DNA of 64,000 nt from Methanolobus vulcani. GTDB lineage: Archaea > Halobacteriota > Methanosarcinia > Methanosarcinales > Methanosarcinaceae. A model generated the notes under the pieces. The model did no database searches. It was not told where the DNA came from and saw nothing but the letters and a program-made list of their open reading frames with translations. This document shows, piece after piece, positions 10,063 through 19,340 of this stretch. Made by a program: the position numbers and the translations under genes. The stretch spans positions 62,001 through 126,000 of the forward strand of contig NZ_VIAQ01000008.1 in the NCBI RefSeq assembly GCF_006546655.1. Reading direction: 5' to 3'. Every line of letters begins with the position of its first letter. Positions within the stretch are counted from its first letter, which is position 1.

Positions 10063-10269
10063 TTAATATACCTGCCAGAAACTGAATAATTTGTTTTTTT
10101 ATATGGAAATCCATTACAGAGATAATAAATAATATCAAACGAGTACAAGTCTTGTGATAACCTGTCCTTTAAGCAGGAAAAATCTCTTGATACTCTCTTC
10201 ATTTCCCATAAACTATTAAATGTTAATTGTATTTAGGATATTCCTATATTATGTTACTGCTGTGATTAT

Positions 10270-11118
10270 ATGCCATTCATAGATAAAGTTACCCAATTCA
10301 TTAACGAATATTACATAGACCCGATACTACATGATAGTGGCTACAATATCGTTAATACTGTCACATGGGCAATTGTGCTGGGAATTTGTATTTTCGGCGT
10401 TGTGAAGCTGTTGAAAAAACTGGATATCGAGATTGACGACAGGTTTACAGTATCCGTGATTCCTTTTATCCTCGCAGGCTCATCTATGAGGGTTTTAGAG
10501 GATACGGGATTCCTTACTCATCCTCTTAGTTATCTTCTCATAACTCCGAACATTTATTTTGTGGTATTTGTCATCACAGTTTTCTTCCTTGTACTTTCCA
10601 AATGGATAGTCAAATTGAAAGGAACAGGTGATTACAGAAAGCTGTTTGCAGGATTCGGACTTTTCTGGTTTGCAGTCAATCTTTCTATTCTTTTCTATCT
10701 GGAAGATCTGACCCGACCATGGGTTCCTATCTTTGTTCTTGCTGCAGCCAGTATGATAGTAATATTATTAAAAATGTTATTTGACCACATAGGTCTTGAC
10801 CTTCTCAAAAGCAAGGTCAATATGGCTATTCTATGGGTTCACCTGATGGATGCATCTTCCACAATTGCAGGAATTGACTTTTTGGGATACTATGAAAAGC
10901 ATGTTGTTCCATCATACCTGATCGACCTTACAGGAACCGCTTTTGTGATGTATCCGTTAAAACTATCTATATTCATTCCGGTACTATATATACTGGATAA
11001 TCATTTTGATGAGGATGAGGAATCTGAGACATTAAAGACATTCCTGAAACTGGTAATCATAGTCCTTGGATTATCTCCTGCATGCAGGAACACAATCAGA
11101 ATGGCGTTTGGAGTCTGA
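10270..11118 (+). CDS. DUF63 family multi-pass membrane protein
   Basis: Polytopic membrane protein of 282 residues with about seven hydrophobic helices. Conserved positions include RVLEDTGFLTHP (about residues 77-88), MDASSTIAGIDFLGYYEKHVVP (about 190-211) and a polar C-terminal PACRNTIRMAFGV. The family is archaeal and of unknown function; the buried Asp, Glu and His residues suggest an enzyme or transporter. It is followed after three bases by a SpoIIM-type membrane gene, a pairing consistent with a joint membrane role. Confidence 0.83.
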   Translation: MPFIDKVTQFINEYYIDPILHDSGYNIVNTVTWAIVLGICIFGVVKLLKKLDIEIDDRFTVSVIPFILAGSSMRVLEDTGFLTHPLSYLLITPNIYFVVFVITVFFLVLSKWIVKLKGTGDYRKLFAGFGLFWFAVNLSILFYLEDLTRPWVPIFVLAAASMIVILLKMLFDHIGLDLLKSKVNMAILWVHLMDASSTIAGIDFLGYYEKHVVPSYLIDLTGTAFVMYPLKLSIFIPVLYILDNHFDEDEESETLKTFLKLVIIVLGLSPACRNTIRMAFGV

Positions 11119-11121
11119 TCA

Positions 11122-11727
11122 ATGCACGATGAAAATGTAAGAGAGATATTCAGGACATATATTACTGAGTTAAAACCCTATTTGGCAATGAGTTTAATTA
11201 TTTTTTCTTTTTCATTTGTTTTAGGGTATATTGCCTATGTTTTTTATCCTGAATATGCAACAACTTTTCTTTCAATGCTCGAAGACACTGTTGCGAAGCT
11301 GGAAGGCATGAATTCCTTCCAGATTATGCTGTTTATATTTGCCCGCAATGCCAGTGTAATGCTTGCATCCATAATAATTGGAAGTATTTTTGGCCTGGTG
11401 CCTCTTATCATTCTACTTGAGAATGGCATAGTAATTGGCTTTTTTACTCATCTCCAGGCAAGTGAAAACGGATTCCTGTTTATTGCAGCCGGACTGATCC
11501 CACATGGGATTATAGAAATACCAATGTTTCTGACATCAGCAGCTATTGGATTTAAACTAGGACATCAATCAATTAGATATCTTGCCGGAAAAGAAGTACA
11601 TCTAAAAGCAGAACTAGTGCGAAGTCTCAAATTTTATTTCCACTGGATATTGCCTTTAGTATTCCTTGCAGCAGTGATAGAGACTTTCGTAACACCACTG
11701 GTTATCTACATGGTAAGCGGGGTTTGA
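11122..11727 (+). CDS. SpoIIM (stage II sporulation M)-like membrane protein
   Basis: Membrane protein of 201 residues with four to five predicted helices. The segment ENGIVIGFFTHLQ followed by AAGLIPHGIIEIPMFLTSAAIGFKLG (about residues 110-155) carries the conserved PHGxxE(I/L)P signature of the SpoIIM family. Archaeal members are unrelated to sporulation in role and are uncharacterised. It begins three bases after the DUF63 stop and is almost certainly in the same operon. Confidence 0.86.
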   Translation: MHDENVREIFRTYITELKPYLAMSLIIFSFSFVLGYIAYVFYPEYATTFLSMLEDTVAKLEGMNSFQIMLFIFARNASVMLASIIIGSIFGLVPLIILLENGIVIGFFTHLQASENGFLFIAAGLIPHGIIEIPMFLTSAAIGFKLGHQSIRYLAGKEVHLKAELVRSLKFYFHWILPLVFLAAVIETFVTPLVIYMVSGV

Positions 11728-11812
11728 ACTTAAATTATTCATTCATATGCTACAAACGTAAACAGGTTTATTAAGAGTAAATACAATGTCTGGGCAAAAC
11801 CGAGGGTAAATA

Positions 11813-12970
11813 ATGATAGACAGAAAAGAGATCGCAGAGATCATCGAAGATTATGATTTAGATAAGGCCAAGATCGGTGCTGTGGCGTCACATTCAGCAC
11901 TTGATATCTTTGACGGTGCAATTGAAGAAGATTTCAGGACTTTTGCTGTTTGCCAGCAGGGTCGTGAAAAAACCTACACAGAATATTTCAAGTCACAGAG
12001 AGACAGCAATGGCAAGGTTGTCCGTGGCATTGTTGATGAACACATAATGTTGAATAAGTTCAGCGAAACCACAAGTGCAGATGTCCAGAAGAAACTCGTA
12101 GAAGAGAACGTTCTTTTCATTCCTAACCGTTCATTCACATCATACTGTGGTATTGACGAAGTAGAGAACGATTTTAAAGTCCCTCTTGTTGGAAGCAGGA
12201 ATATGCTTCGCAGTGAAGAGAGAGGTATGGACCGTGACTACTACTGGCTTCTTGAGAAGGCAGGTTTGCCATTCCCGGAAAGGATCAACGATCCGCAGGA
12301 CATTGAGGAGCTTGTAATGGTAAAGCTTCCTCATGCAGTCAAGAAGCTTGAAAGAGGTTTCTTCACAGCAGGAACCTATGAGGAATATCGGCAGAAGGCA
12401 CAGTCTCTGCTCAAACAGGGTGTAATCACACAGGATGCACTTGACAACGCAAGAATTGAGCGTTATGTAATTGGTCCTGTTTTCAACTTTGACATGTTCT
12501 ACTCACCAGTTGAATCTGAAATGAGCAAACTTGAGATTCTTGGTATTGACTGGCGCTTTGAAACAAGTCTTGACGGACACGTACGTCTTCCTGCTCCACA
12601 GCAGATGACACTTGCAGAACACCAGCTCACACCTGAGTACACAGTATGCGGTCACAACTCTGCAACCCTCAGGGAATCTCTTCTTGAGAAGGTCTTCGAG
12701 CTTTCCCAGAAATACATAGATGCTGCAAAGAAGCACTATGACCCTGGAGTAATTGGTCCTTTCTGTCTGCAGACATGTGTTGACAAAGATCTTAACTTCT
12801 ACATATATGATGTGGCACCACGTGTTGGCGGCGGAACAAATGTTCACATGTCAGTTGGTCACCCATACGGAAACACCACATGGAGAAATCCAATGAGCAC
12901 AGGTCGCCGTGTTGCCTTTGAGATCAGAAGGGCAATTGAAACTGACCAGCTTGACAAGATTATTACATAA
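11813..12970 (+). CDS. purP: 5-formaminoimidazole-4-carboxamide-1-beta-D-ribofuranosyl 5'-monophosphate synthetase (formate-dependent)
   Basis: ATP-grasp enzyme of 385 residues. PurP uses formate and ATP to formylate AICAR in the archaeal purine pathway, replacing the folate-dependent bacterial step. Recognisable blocks are KIGAVASHSALDIFDGA (about residues 20-36), PNRSFTSYCG (about 103-112), VKLPHAVKKLERGFF (about 168-182, ATP-grasp lysine region) and the C-terminal YDVAPRVGGGTNVHM with the Mg-binding glycine-rich loop. Length is slightly above the 360-residue family norm. It stands alone, 85 bases after the SpoIIM gene and followed by a 147-base gap. Confidence 0.92.
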   Translation: MIDRKEIAEIIEDYDLDKAKIGAVASHSALDIFDGAIEEDFRTFAVCQQGREKTYTEYFKSQRDSNGKVVRGIVDEHIMLNKFSETTSADVQKKLVEENVLFIPNRSFTSYCGIDEVENDFKVPLVGSRNMLRSEERGMDRDYYWLLEKAGLPFPERINDPQDIEELVMVKLPHAVKKLERGFFTAGTYEEYRQKAQSLLKQGVITQDALDNARIERYVIGPVFNFDMFYSPVESEMSKLEILGIDWRFETSLDGHVRLPAPQQMTLAEHQLTPEYTVCGHNSATLRESLLEKVFELSQKYIDAAKKHYDPGVIGPFCLQTCVDKDLNFYIYDVAPRVGGGTNVHMSVGHPYGNTTWRNPMSTGRRVAFEIRRAIETDQLDKIIT

Positions 12971-13085
12971 TTTCATCTTTTAAGCCTGTCAGGTTTTGTC
13001 CTGACAGTTTTCCGGCTCCAACGGCCGGATTTATATTTTATTTATTACTTGCAAGAAAATAATATCGCGCATGCAATAATAGTCT

Positions 13086-13095
13086 TTTTATATAA
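13086..13095 (+). promoter_or_regulatory. TATA box of the KaiC/RecA-like gene
   Basis: The sequence TTTTATATAA begins 32 bases before the ATG at 13118. In archaea transcription starts about 25 bases downstream of the TATA box, which would place the start almost on the ATG. The mRNA is therefore predicted to be leaderless or nearly so; no ribosome site is visible before the ATG. Confidence 0.55.
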
Positions 13096-13117
13096 TTATA
13101 TGCATAAATAATATCAC

Positions 13118-13873
13118 ATGCAGATCAACAGAGTTCCTACGGGGATACAAGAACTGGACGAAATTCTGGAAGGCGGTTATCCTGCACAACAGGGTATCCT
13201 GGTGAGTGGTCCTCCTGGCTCTGGAAAAAGTATTCTTGCAACCCATTTCCTTTACAGGTCATGTAAGGATGGGAAAAAATGCGTACTCATGCTTACTCAG
13301 GTCAATGTAGAAAGTTTTCTTGAACAGGCTTTGAGCATTGGAATTGATTTCAGTTCGTGCATAGAAAAAGGAACTCTTCAAATAAACAAATCTTTTGAGA
13401 CCAGGACAAACAAGATCTACAATGCTGCAAGACATGGTAGTGGAATAGGATTCCTGGAAAAGGACTGTGTACAGAGTGTTCAGGATATTCCGGATGACAC
13501 GGAGATTGTGGTTATCGATAATCTGGACATGCTCTCTCTCTATCATGATATGGAAGAGTTTGCGGATAAGTTTTTTACTATAAATGATATCCTTTTTGAT
13601 AAGAAATGTACAACTCTTTTTTTGATAGGTCAGGAAGAAAGCGGACAGAAACTTGCAATCGCACAGCATACTTCTTTTGGTAATATAGAATTGGGTGTTA
13701 TCAAGGATAGTGTGACAGGTAAAGGAATGAGGCAAATGTATATTCCTAAAATGAGATGCACTTATCTTACGCTGGAGCCTTTAAACTACAAAATAAGCAA
13801 TCAGGGTATAAAGATTGAGAAGATCTTTCAGAGAGATGAGATTATAAATGATGCCATGAAATCCATAATCTGA
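13118..13873 (+). CDS. RecA-superfamily ATPase, KaiC/RadA-like single domain
   Basis: Protein of 251 residues with one RecA-like ATPase domain. Opening residues RVPTGIQELDEILEGGYP are typical of archaeal KaiC-like proteins, with Walker A SGPPGSGKSILATHF (about residues 29-43) and a hydrophobic Walker B strand ending IVVIDNLDML (about 129-138). Such proteins act in signal transduction or regulation in methanogens; the exact role is unknown. It lacks the second KaiC domain and its phosphorylation residues. A close upstream TATA box suggests monocistronic, near-leaderless transcription. Confidence 0.82.
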   Translation: MQINRVPTGIQELDEILEGGYPAQQGILVSGPPGSGKSILATHFLYRSCKDGKKCVLMLTQVNVESFLEQALSIGIDFSSCIEKGTLQINKSFETRTNKIYNAARHGSGIGFLEKDCVQSVQDIPDDTEIVVIDNLDMLSLYHDMEEFADKFFTINDILFDKKCTTLFLIGQEESGQKLAIAQHTSFGNIELGVIKDSVTGKGMRQMYIPKMRCTYLTLEPLNYKISNQGIKIEKIFQRDEIINDAMKSII

Positions 13874-14111
13874 TCTCATGTCAGCATTCTCCTTTTTTAT
13901 ATTCTGCTTATAGTAAATTATATACATTATTAAAAGAATAGGGCATGGTTTGCCATACCAACAGGTATATTGCATTTTCTGGTCTGTTCGAAATCATTTA
14001 AATATGATTAATCGAATGATAGACCACAAATCTAAACAGGTAATCCGTTAAAACTTATACTGAAATCATTACACTTTTAGAATATTGCCCAACCGGGAGG
14101 GAAATCAAAAA

Positions 14112-15338
14112 TTGAGTCAACCTTGTGTTAATATCGGCATGGTAGGACATGTCGACCATGGAAAAACCACACTTGTCAGCGCGCTGTCAGGAGTATGGAC
14201 AGATACGCATAGCGAAGAGATGAAGCGTGGAATATCTATCAGACTGGGCTATGCAGACACTACTTTCAGGAAGTGTCCAAATTGTCCGGAACCTCAGTGT
14301 TATACAGTAGAAAAGACCTGTCCAGTATGCGGTGAACCATCAGAAGAGCTCAGGACCGTGTCCTTTGTAGATGCTCCGGGTCACGAAACACTGATGGCGA
14401 CCATGCTGTCCGGTGCAGCTATCATGGACGGTGCCATTCTTGTTATTGCGGCAAATGAAACATGCCCACAGCCACAGACAAAAGAACACCTGATGGCACT
14501 GAATATCATTGGTATCGAGAATATTGTGATTGTCCAGAATAAGATTGACCTTGTACCAAAGGAAAAGGTCATTGAGCACTATCATCAGATTAAGGAGTTT
14601 GTTAAGGGAACTGTTGCAGAGGGTGCGCCGATCGTGCCAATATCCGCACAACAGAACATAAATGTTGATGCTCTTATCATGACAATGGAAGAGAAGATCC
14701 CAACACCAGTTCATAAGATCGACAAACCACCTCACATGCTTATTGCAAGATCATTCGATATCAACAAGCCAGGTACACCGATCAAGAAGATTACTGGTGG
14801 TGTTATCGGCGGTACACTTACAGAAGGAATGCTGCATCCTGGTGATGAACTTGAAGTCAAGCCGGGAAGAAAGGTTGAGAGTGATGGTATGACGAGGTGG
14901 GAACCAATTGTCACCAAGGTCTCCATGATAGTTGCCGGAAAGGAAAACGTTGAAGAGGCAACTCCAGGAGGACTGCTTGCAGTCGGTACTACTCTTGACC
15001 CGTCACTCACAAAGAGTGATTCACTTACAGGGCAGGTAGCAGGTATTCCCGGAACTTTGCCACCAACACGCGATGATCTCAAACTCGAGCTTCACTTGCT
15101 TGAGAGAGTTGTAGGTGTTTCCGATGAGGAAGTTATCGGACCTATAAAGACAAGTGAACCACTGATGCTGAATGTAGGTACGGCAACGACTGTTGGTGTT
15201 GTCACCAGTGCACGTAAGGATATTGCAGAGGTCAAGTTGAAAAGGCCTGTTTGTGCTGAAGGGGATTCCATGGTTGCTATAAGCAGACGTGTGGGATCAC
15301 GCTGGAGACTGATTGGTGTAGGAGTTATCAAGGATTGA
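14112..15338 (+). CDS. eif2g: translation initiation factor aIF2 subunit gamma
   Basis: GTPase of the heterotrimeric initiation factor that delivers Met-tRNAi to the small ribosomal subunit. G1 is [13 protein letters not shown], the switch region is [13 protein letters not shown], the zinc knuckle has CPNCPEPQC and CPVCGEP, G3 is VDAPGHE and G4 is NKID. The frame opens at a TTG at 14085, but I choose the TTG at 14112: GGGAGG lies 11 bases before it, and the resulting 408 residues match the family. It overlaps the next gene by four bases and heads the information-processing operon. Confidence 0.95.
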   Translation: MSQPCVNIGMVGHVDHGKTTLVSALSGVWTDTHSEEMKRGISIRLGYADTTFRKCPNCPEPQCYTVEKTCPVCGEPSEELRTVSFVDAPGHETLMATMLSGAAIMDGAILVIAANETCPQPQTKEHLMALNIIGIENIVIVQNKIDLVPKEKVIEHYHQIKEFVKGTVAEGAPIVPISAQQNINVDALIMTMEEKIPTPVHKIDKPPHMLIARSFDINKPGTPIKKITGGVIGGTLTEGMLHPGDELEVKPGRKVESDGMTRWEPIVTKVSMIVAGKENVEEATPGGLLAVGTTLDPSLTKSDSLTGQVAGIPGTLPPTRDDLKLELHLLERVVGVSDEEVIGPIKTSEPLMLNVGTATTVGVVTSARKDIAEVKLKRPVCAEGDSMVAISRRVGSRWRLIGVGVIKD

Positions 15339-15703
15339 AGGTAATTATTGATACGAACGCATTAATGATACCTGTCCAGTTCAAAGTCGATATATTTGAA
15401 GAGCTGAAACGACTTGGATTCGATATTCATGTCGTTCCCACAGCTGTTATCACTGAACTGGACAACCTGATCAAAAATCTCAAAGGACAGGACAGGATTG
15501 CAGCGAAGGTTGCCAGATCGATGGCAGAAAGATGCGAAACCGTCCATATGGACGGATATGCAGATGATGTTATTCTGGAACTGGCCATGAAACTTCAAGC
15601 AGCTGTTCTTACCAATGATATAGGTCTCAGAAGAAGGCTTGAAGAAAAAAATATCCCGGTGATCTGCCTGCGTCAGAAGAACAGGCTTGAGATTGTATCA
15701 TAG
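15335..15703 (+). CDS. PIN-domain protein, FCF1/VapC9-like
   Basis: Small PIN-fold protein of 122 residues. It begins with [12 protein letters not shown] and has conserved acidic residues in VITELDNLI, in [12 protein letters not shown] and in [20 protein letters not shown], the four-acid Mg site of PIN ribonucleases. In archaea the gene regularly follows aIF2 gamma and is related to the Fcf1/Utp24 group, which suggests an rRNA-processing role rather than a toxin. No antitoxin gene is adjacent. It starts with a TTG overlapping the aIF2 gamma stop (TTGA), showing translational coupling. Confidence 0.85.
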   Translation: MKVIIDTNALMIPVQFKVDIFEELKRLGFDIHVVPTAVITELDNLIKNLKGQDRIAAKVARSMAERCETVHMDGYADDVILELAMKLQAAVLTNDIGLRRRLEEKNIPVICLRQKNRLEIVS

Positions 15704-15772
15704 GTCGTAATAGATCAGTTTAAAATCATATAAGTTGTTATATAATTATACAGGATTATTGGAGTTTTTCAT

Positions 15773-16339
15773 ATGTACAAAAAGATGAAGCTTGCCGATA
15801 CTATTCGTGTTGCGCCCGATCTTTTAGGCAAGGATGTTAACGAGAATGTCAAGAATGCCCTGAAGCACAAGCTGGAGGGCAGAATAGACAAGGAAATTGG
15901 TGCTATCGTTGCCATCACACAGATCAATGAGGTTGGTGAAGGTCATATTCTTGTTGGTGACGGTGCTGTATACTACGATGTGAACTTTGATGCAATTGTC
16001 TTTGTACCAACTATCCAGGAAGTTATTGAGGGAGAAGTTGTCGAGACGGTTGACTTTGGTGCCTTTGTGAGTATCGGGGCTATGGATGGACTCCTGCACG
16101 TAAGTCAGGTAACTGATGATTTCATGTCATACGATGGAAAGAACGGCAGACTTGTCAGCAAGAATGGTGGCAGGTCACTTTCAGAGGGTGACAGGGTCAG
16201 GGCACGTATCGTTGCTGTAAGCATCAATGAAAGAGAGCCAAGGGAAAGCAAGATAGGACTGACAATGCGTCAGCATTCCCTGGGTAAGTTCGAATGGCTG
16301 GAAGAGGCCAGAAGGCCTTCCGCTGAGAAAGAAGAGTAA
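15773..16339 (+). CDS. rpo7: DNA-directed RNA polymerase subunit Rpo7 (RpoE')
   Basis: RNA polymerase stalk subunit of 188 residues, forming a heterodimer with Rpo4. It has an N-terminal tip domain (MYKKMKLADTIRVAPDL) and a C-terminal S1/OB-fold RNA-binding domain (GEVVETVDFGAFVSIGAMDG, about residues 86-105). A TATA-like sequence TTATATAAT near 15736 and a GGAG ribosome site near 15758 indicate an internal promoter within the operon. Spt4 follows 20 bases downstream, the order seen across euryarchaea. Confidence 0.95.
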   Translation: MYKKMKLADTIRVAPDLLGKDVNENVKNALKHKLEGRIDKEIGAIVAITQINEVGEGHILVGDGAVYYDVNFDAIVFVPTIQEVIEGEVVETVDFGAFVSIGAMDGLLHVSQVTDDFMSYDGKNGRLVSKNGGRSLSEGDRVRARIVAVSINEREPRESKIGLTMRQHSLGKFEWLEEARRPSAEKEE

Positions 16340-16359
16340 ACAAAACCGGAGTGCTTTAG

Positions 16360-16545
16360 ATGAGTGAACAGGTTTGTAGGGAATGCCACAGGATCATTAA
16401 TGGGCAGACATGTCCCATTTGCGGTTCAAGTAATCTCAGTGCTGATTGGAGCGGTATGGTAATTATCATCGATCCGGAACGCTCGGAAATTGCAAAGAAA
16501 ATTGATGTGAAGGTCCCGGACAGATATGCGTTGAAGGTGCGCTAA
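16360..16545 (+). CDS. spt4: transcription elongation factor Spt4 (RpoE'')
   Basis: Zinc-ribbon protein of 61 residues. Two Cys pairs, CRECHRI and CPICGSSN, form the zinc site; the following SADWSGMVIIIDPERSEIAKK is the conserved Spt4 core that pairs with Spt5 NGN. Spt4/5 clamps the polymerase cleft and raises processivity. The stop codon is immediately followed by the TTG of the next gene, consistent with coupled translation. Confidence 0.95.
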   Translation: MSEQVCRECHRIINGQTCPICGSSNLSADWSGMVIIIDPERSEIAKKIDVKVPDRYALKVR

Positions 16546-17139
16546 TTGGGCCTTGAGCTTACTTTGCCCGAGACACTGCGTCCACGTTTTCGGGAAATAT
16601 TCGGACATCTTTACAGAGGAAAAGGTGCCGATACCATTGAAAAACTTTCAGTGGATCTTGGTAGTCCCACAAAACTTATATCCGTGGGTGATGTTACTAC
16701 CTTCCACTTGCTCAATCATGGAATTATTCCGGACATCCTTATAGTGGATGACCGAACAAAACGCGGTCCGGCTTCAGATCGGGTCGTGGTGGGTACCAAG
16801 CATAAGGGGTTCACCGAAATATCCGTTGACAATCCAGCAGGGGTCATAACCGAAGATCTGATAGATGCTGTAGGAAATGCGCTGAAATCAGATGAAAATG
16901 TCAGGATATTTGTGCGCGGCGAGGAGGACCTTGCGGCTGTACCTGCAATTCTTATGGCACCGGAAGGTTCAGCTGTCCTTTACGGACAGCCGGATGAAGG
17001 TGTCGTACTTGTTAAGATAACATCAGATAAGAAGGAACAAATGGAGGATCTGTTAACGGCAATACTTGACGAACAGAACTTCTGTAATCAGGATATAGAA
17101 ACTATTCGGAGGAAACTGAATGGACATCAAAATCATTAA
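16546..17139 (+). CDS. GTP-dependent dephospho-CoA kinase (DUF359)
   Basis: Protein of 197 residues of the family shown to phosphorylate dephospho-CoA with GTP in archaea, the last step of coenzyme A synthesis. Conserved elements are LISVGDVTTFHLL (about residues 45-57), PDILIVDDRTKRGP (about 62-75) and VRGEEDLAAVPAILMAPEGSAVLYGQP (about 122-148). The TTG start follows the spt4 stop without a gap. Its stop lies inside the next gene by 20 bases in another frame. This order (rpo7-spt4-DUF359-S24e) is widely conserved. Confidence 0.9.
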   Translation: MGLELTLPETLRPRFREIFGHLYRGKGADTIEKLSVDLGSPTKLISVGDVTTFHLLNHGIIPDILIVDDRTKRGPASDRVVVGTKHKGFTEISVDNPAGVITEDLIDAVGNALKSDENVRIFVRGEEDLAAVPAILMAPEGSAVLYGQPDEGVVLVKITSDKKEQMEDLLTAILDEQNFCNQDIETIRRKLNGHQNH

Positions 17140-17434
17140 AGAGAAAAATAATGCACTCCTTAACAGGCGTGAATTAAACCTTGCAGTTACATTTGATGGT
17201 GCAACACCATCAAGGAACGATGTTAAAGCTAAAATAGCAGCTATGCTCAATGCACCACTGGAACTTGTTATCGTACAGAAGATGAACAACGAGTTCGGTA
17301 AGCAGGAAGTTGAGGCATATATCAAGATCTATGAAGATGCAGCTCGCATGAATCAGATCGAGGAAGCATATGTTCTTGAAAGGAACAAGCTCCCGGAGCC
17401 AGAAGTTGCTGAAGATGAGGCCGCAGAGGAATAA
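17120..17434 (+). CDS. rps24e: 30S ribosomal protein S24e
   Basis: Ribosomal protein of 104 residues. Typical S24e segments are [19 protein letters not shown] at the N-terminus, [19 protein letters not shown] (about residues 25-43) and [35 protein letters not shown] ribosome site precedes the ATG and lies inside the end of the dephospho-CoA kinase gene. The C-terminus is acidic. S27ae follows after two bases. Confidence 0.95.
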   Translation: MDIKIIKEKNNALLNRRELNLAVTFDGATPSRNDVKAKIAAMLNAPLELVIVQKMNNEFGKQEVEAYIKIYEDAARMNQIEEAYVLERNKLPEPEVAEDEAAEE

Positions 17435-17436
17435 TA

Positions 17437-17586
17437 ATGGCAGCAAAAGACTACTATAAGGTAAACGGCGATTCCATCGAGCGCACACACCAGTCCTGCC
17501 CACGCTGTGGAGAGGGAGTTTTCCTCTCAGAGCACAAGGACAGACGTGCATGCGGAAAGTGTGGATACACCGAGTTCAAGAAATAA
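17437..17586 (+). CDS. rps27ae: 30S ribosomal protein S27ae
   Basis: Small zinc-ribbon ribosomal protein of 49 residues. Translation from the ATG at 17437 gives [17 protein letters not shown] followed by [11 protein letters not shown], i.e. two CxxC pairs forming the zinc site, ending at a TAA at 17584. It is too short for usual ORF lists but is unmistakable and lies two bases after S24e. It is the last gene of the operon and is followed by a hairpin terminator. Confidence 0.95.
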   Translation: MAAKDYYKVNGDSIERTHQSCPRCGEGVFLSEHKDRRACGKCGYTEFKK

Positions 17587-17597
17587 TCTACTTTTTT

Positions 17598-17623
17598 GCA
17601 ACCCATAGGGTTGCCTTTTTTTG
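17598..17623 (+). terminator. hairpin terminator after S27ae
   Basis: GCAACCC and GGGTTGC form a perfect 7-bp stem with an ATA loop, followed by CTTTTTTTG. It lies 12 bases after the S27ae stop and closes the information-processing operon. Confidence 0.8.
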
Positions 17624-18039
17624 TTTTCTTTTCTACTTTTTGATATGCTGTATAATTGCTGTGTATCTGAAAGCATTTTCCGGTTCAGTATTATATATAT
17701 ATATTTTGCAGATATCGTTTTATGCTAATTTCTATCTTGCTTTGATCCGGGTAGAGCTAGCTGATTTTGAGTTATTTAATTCGTAACAATTTATTATATT
17801 TTTATTATACATGCTCCGGTGGTACGTCGTGAATTTTTGTATCTCTTGATTCTCTTTTTTCATAGGGGGCAATCCGAAAGGTTTAATAATATGTACTATG
17901 TTTGCATATATTAGTCTTTAAACAAACAACAGTAATTATAACAATAAGTTCCATGAATGAATTGTAGATACAATTTATTGAATAATTTTGGATACTTAGG
18001 TTGTTGTTGATACATACTATCAATTAGTAGGGGGATATT
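17624..18039. other. AT-rich intergenic region, upstream boundary of the surface-protein island
   Basis: About 415 bases without a credible gene. It contains TA-rich runs (TTATATATATATATTTT near 17691-17707) that could act as TATA elements, a purine tract near 17864 and, at its end, TAGTAGGGGGATATT directly before the ATG at 18040, which serves as ribosome site. I see no known riboswitch consensus. The promoter of the DUF2162-ExbB-DUF2149-CobN operon must lie here. Confidence 0.5.
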
Positions 18040-18714
18040 ATGAGCTACGTATATGCAGCCGTGATCGGCATACTGATAGGCATCTCTATCTTCGGACTAA
18101 AGACCGGAGTAGGGTGTGGCTTTTCGACTGTAAAGAAAAAAGATGTACTGATACTTGCAAGTGGTTATTTTCTTATCTCCGTCATACTTGGAAGCCTTGT
18201 GGAAATGGTAGACCAGTCATATCTTGAAAAAATCTCTAATCTTGGAATGACATTACATGTATTCATTGCACTGCTTCTTATTGCTGCAGGCGTCTACACG
18301 CAGAAAAAATGGAACTGTGGACATGATGTCTCAAAAAAGACATTCCTTGTAATTTCAGTTCCCTGTCCTGTATGTCTTACAGCTCTTTTTGTATCCTGCA
18401 TGATACTTGCTTCAACCCTTGAAGTAAGCGGATGGAAGGTCGGGATTCTTGTAGGACTTGTATTCTTCATTTCAGTAATATCATCAACATTTGTCTTCAG
18501 GAAAATGAAACGCACACCTGAGGATCTTGGAACTGCAATGATGTTCCTCGGGTTATTCTATCTTCTCGGAGCAATGATAGTTCCCGCTTACATCAAGGCA
18601 AAGAAACTCAGCATGGTAATGGACTGTGGTGGCGATTTCGATATAGTTCCGCTGTTGGTATTATCAATATTCATTATTGGGGGCTATGCGCTCAATAGCA
18701 TAAGAGGTCAATAA
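18040..18714 (+). CDS. DUF2162 family putative transporter (HmuT-like?)
   Basis: Membrane protein of 224 residues with about six to seven hydrophobic helices. It carries Cys/His positions in KTGVGCGF, KKWNCGHD and VPCPVCLTALF; the CPVC pair in or near a membrane segment could bind a metal or be redox-active. It is first in a tight operon with an ExbB/TolQ-like channel, a DUF2149 protein and a CobN-like protein. From memory, bacterial hmuSTUV haem loci encode the same set; the substrate here is unknown. The start ATG at 18040 has a GGGGGAT ribosome site. Confidence 0.75.
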   Translation: MSYVYAAVIGILIGISIFGLKTGVGCGFSTVKKKDVLILASGYFLISVILGSLVEMVDQSYLEKISNLGMTLHVFIALLLIAAGVYTQKKWNCGHDVSKKTFLVISVPCPVCLTALFVSCMILASTLEVSGWKVGILVGLVFFISVISSTFVFRKMKRTPEDLGTAMMFLGLFYLLGAMIVPAYIKAKKLSMVMDCGGDFDIVPLLVLSIFIIGGYALNSIRGQ

Positions 18715-18716
18715 AA

Positions 18717-19340
18717 ATGGATGCAACTTCTTCGTTGTTTGGTATATTATATACATTTTCAGCATCATTGCTGTACCCGGTAATTATTATTCTCATATTA
18801 CTTGTGGTATTTTCTTTGATGCTCATAGGGGAATTCCTCTCAGAATATGCAAAAAGGCACAGAGATATTGAAAACCTTGAACTTTGCTGCAATGCTGTCA
18901 GAGAACAGATCAGTTCTCAGGAATTTGAAAAAGCTGCAAAGTCACTTCGCAATCTCAAGCAGAACTTTATGGTCATGAGCTTTGCAGAATCTGCAGCTGG
19001 TCATCTTGAAAAGAACATGCTTCCAGCCATTGAATGGCTTTCTCAGGAATATGAGATCAGGATGGCAAAGAGGCTGGAACAGACCAGGATCGTTGCAACA
19101 ATCTCACCAATGCTTGGTCTTATGGGTACACTTATCCCGCTGGGTCCGGCACTTATCGGTCTTTCACAGGGTGATATTGTCCAGCTTGCAAACAATCTTA
19201 TGATTGCTTTCGCTACAACCGTTATCGGACTTTTTGCAGGAACTATTGGTTATGTTCTCACCCAGATCAGGAAAAGATGGTACTGGCAGGATATGGCTGA
19301 TATAGATTATATCCTTGACACGCTGGAGGTTGAGGAGTGA
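18717..19340 (+). CDS. MotA/TolQ/ExbB proton-channel family protein
   Basis: ExbB/TolQ-like protein of 207 residues. There is an N-terminal helix (about residues 10-37), a long cytoplasmic stretch, and two C-terminal helices containing the hallmark TRIVATISPMLGLMGTLIPLGPAL and MIAFATTVIGLFAGTIGYVL. Such proteins form pentameric proton channels that power a partner through an ExbD/TolR dimer. The DUF2149 gene directly downstream (overlapping GTGA) has ExbD-like topology and is the likely dimer. An archaeon has no outer membrane, so what the motor drives is an open question; the CobN-like surface protein is the best candidate. Confidence 0.88.
   Translation: MDATSSLFGILYTFSASLLYPVIIILILLVVFSLMLIGEFLSEYAKRHRDIENLELCCNAVREQISSQEFEKAAKSLRNLKQNFMVMSFAESAAGHLEKNMLPAIEWLSQEYEIRMAKRLEQTRIVATISPMLGLMGTLIPLGPALIGLSQGDIVQLANNLMIAFATTVIGLFAGTIGYVLTQIRKRWYWQDMADIDYILDTLEVEE

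Noticed and set aside
15335-15703. VapC toxin of a toxin-antitoxin pair
   Set aside because: No antitoxin gene is adjacent; the gene is translationally coupled to aIF2 gamma in a housekeeping operon, which fits an Fcf1-like rRNA role better.
17550-17786. 78-residue hydrophobic ORF after S27ae
   Set aside because: It overlaps the end of S27ae and spans the terminator hairpin; hydrophobicity comes from T-rich DNA.
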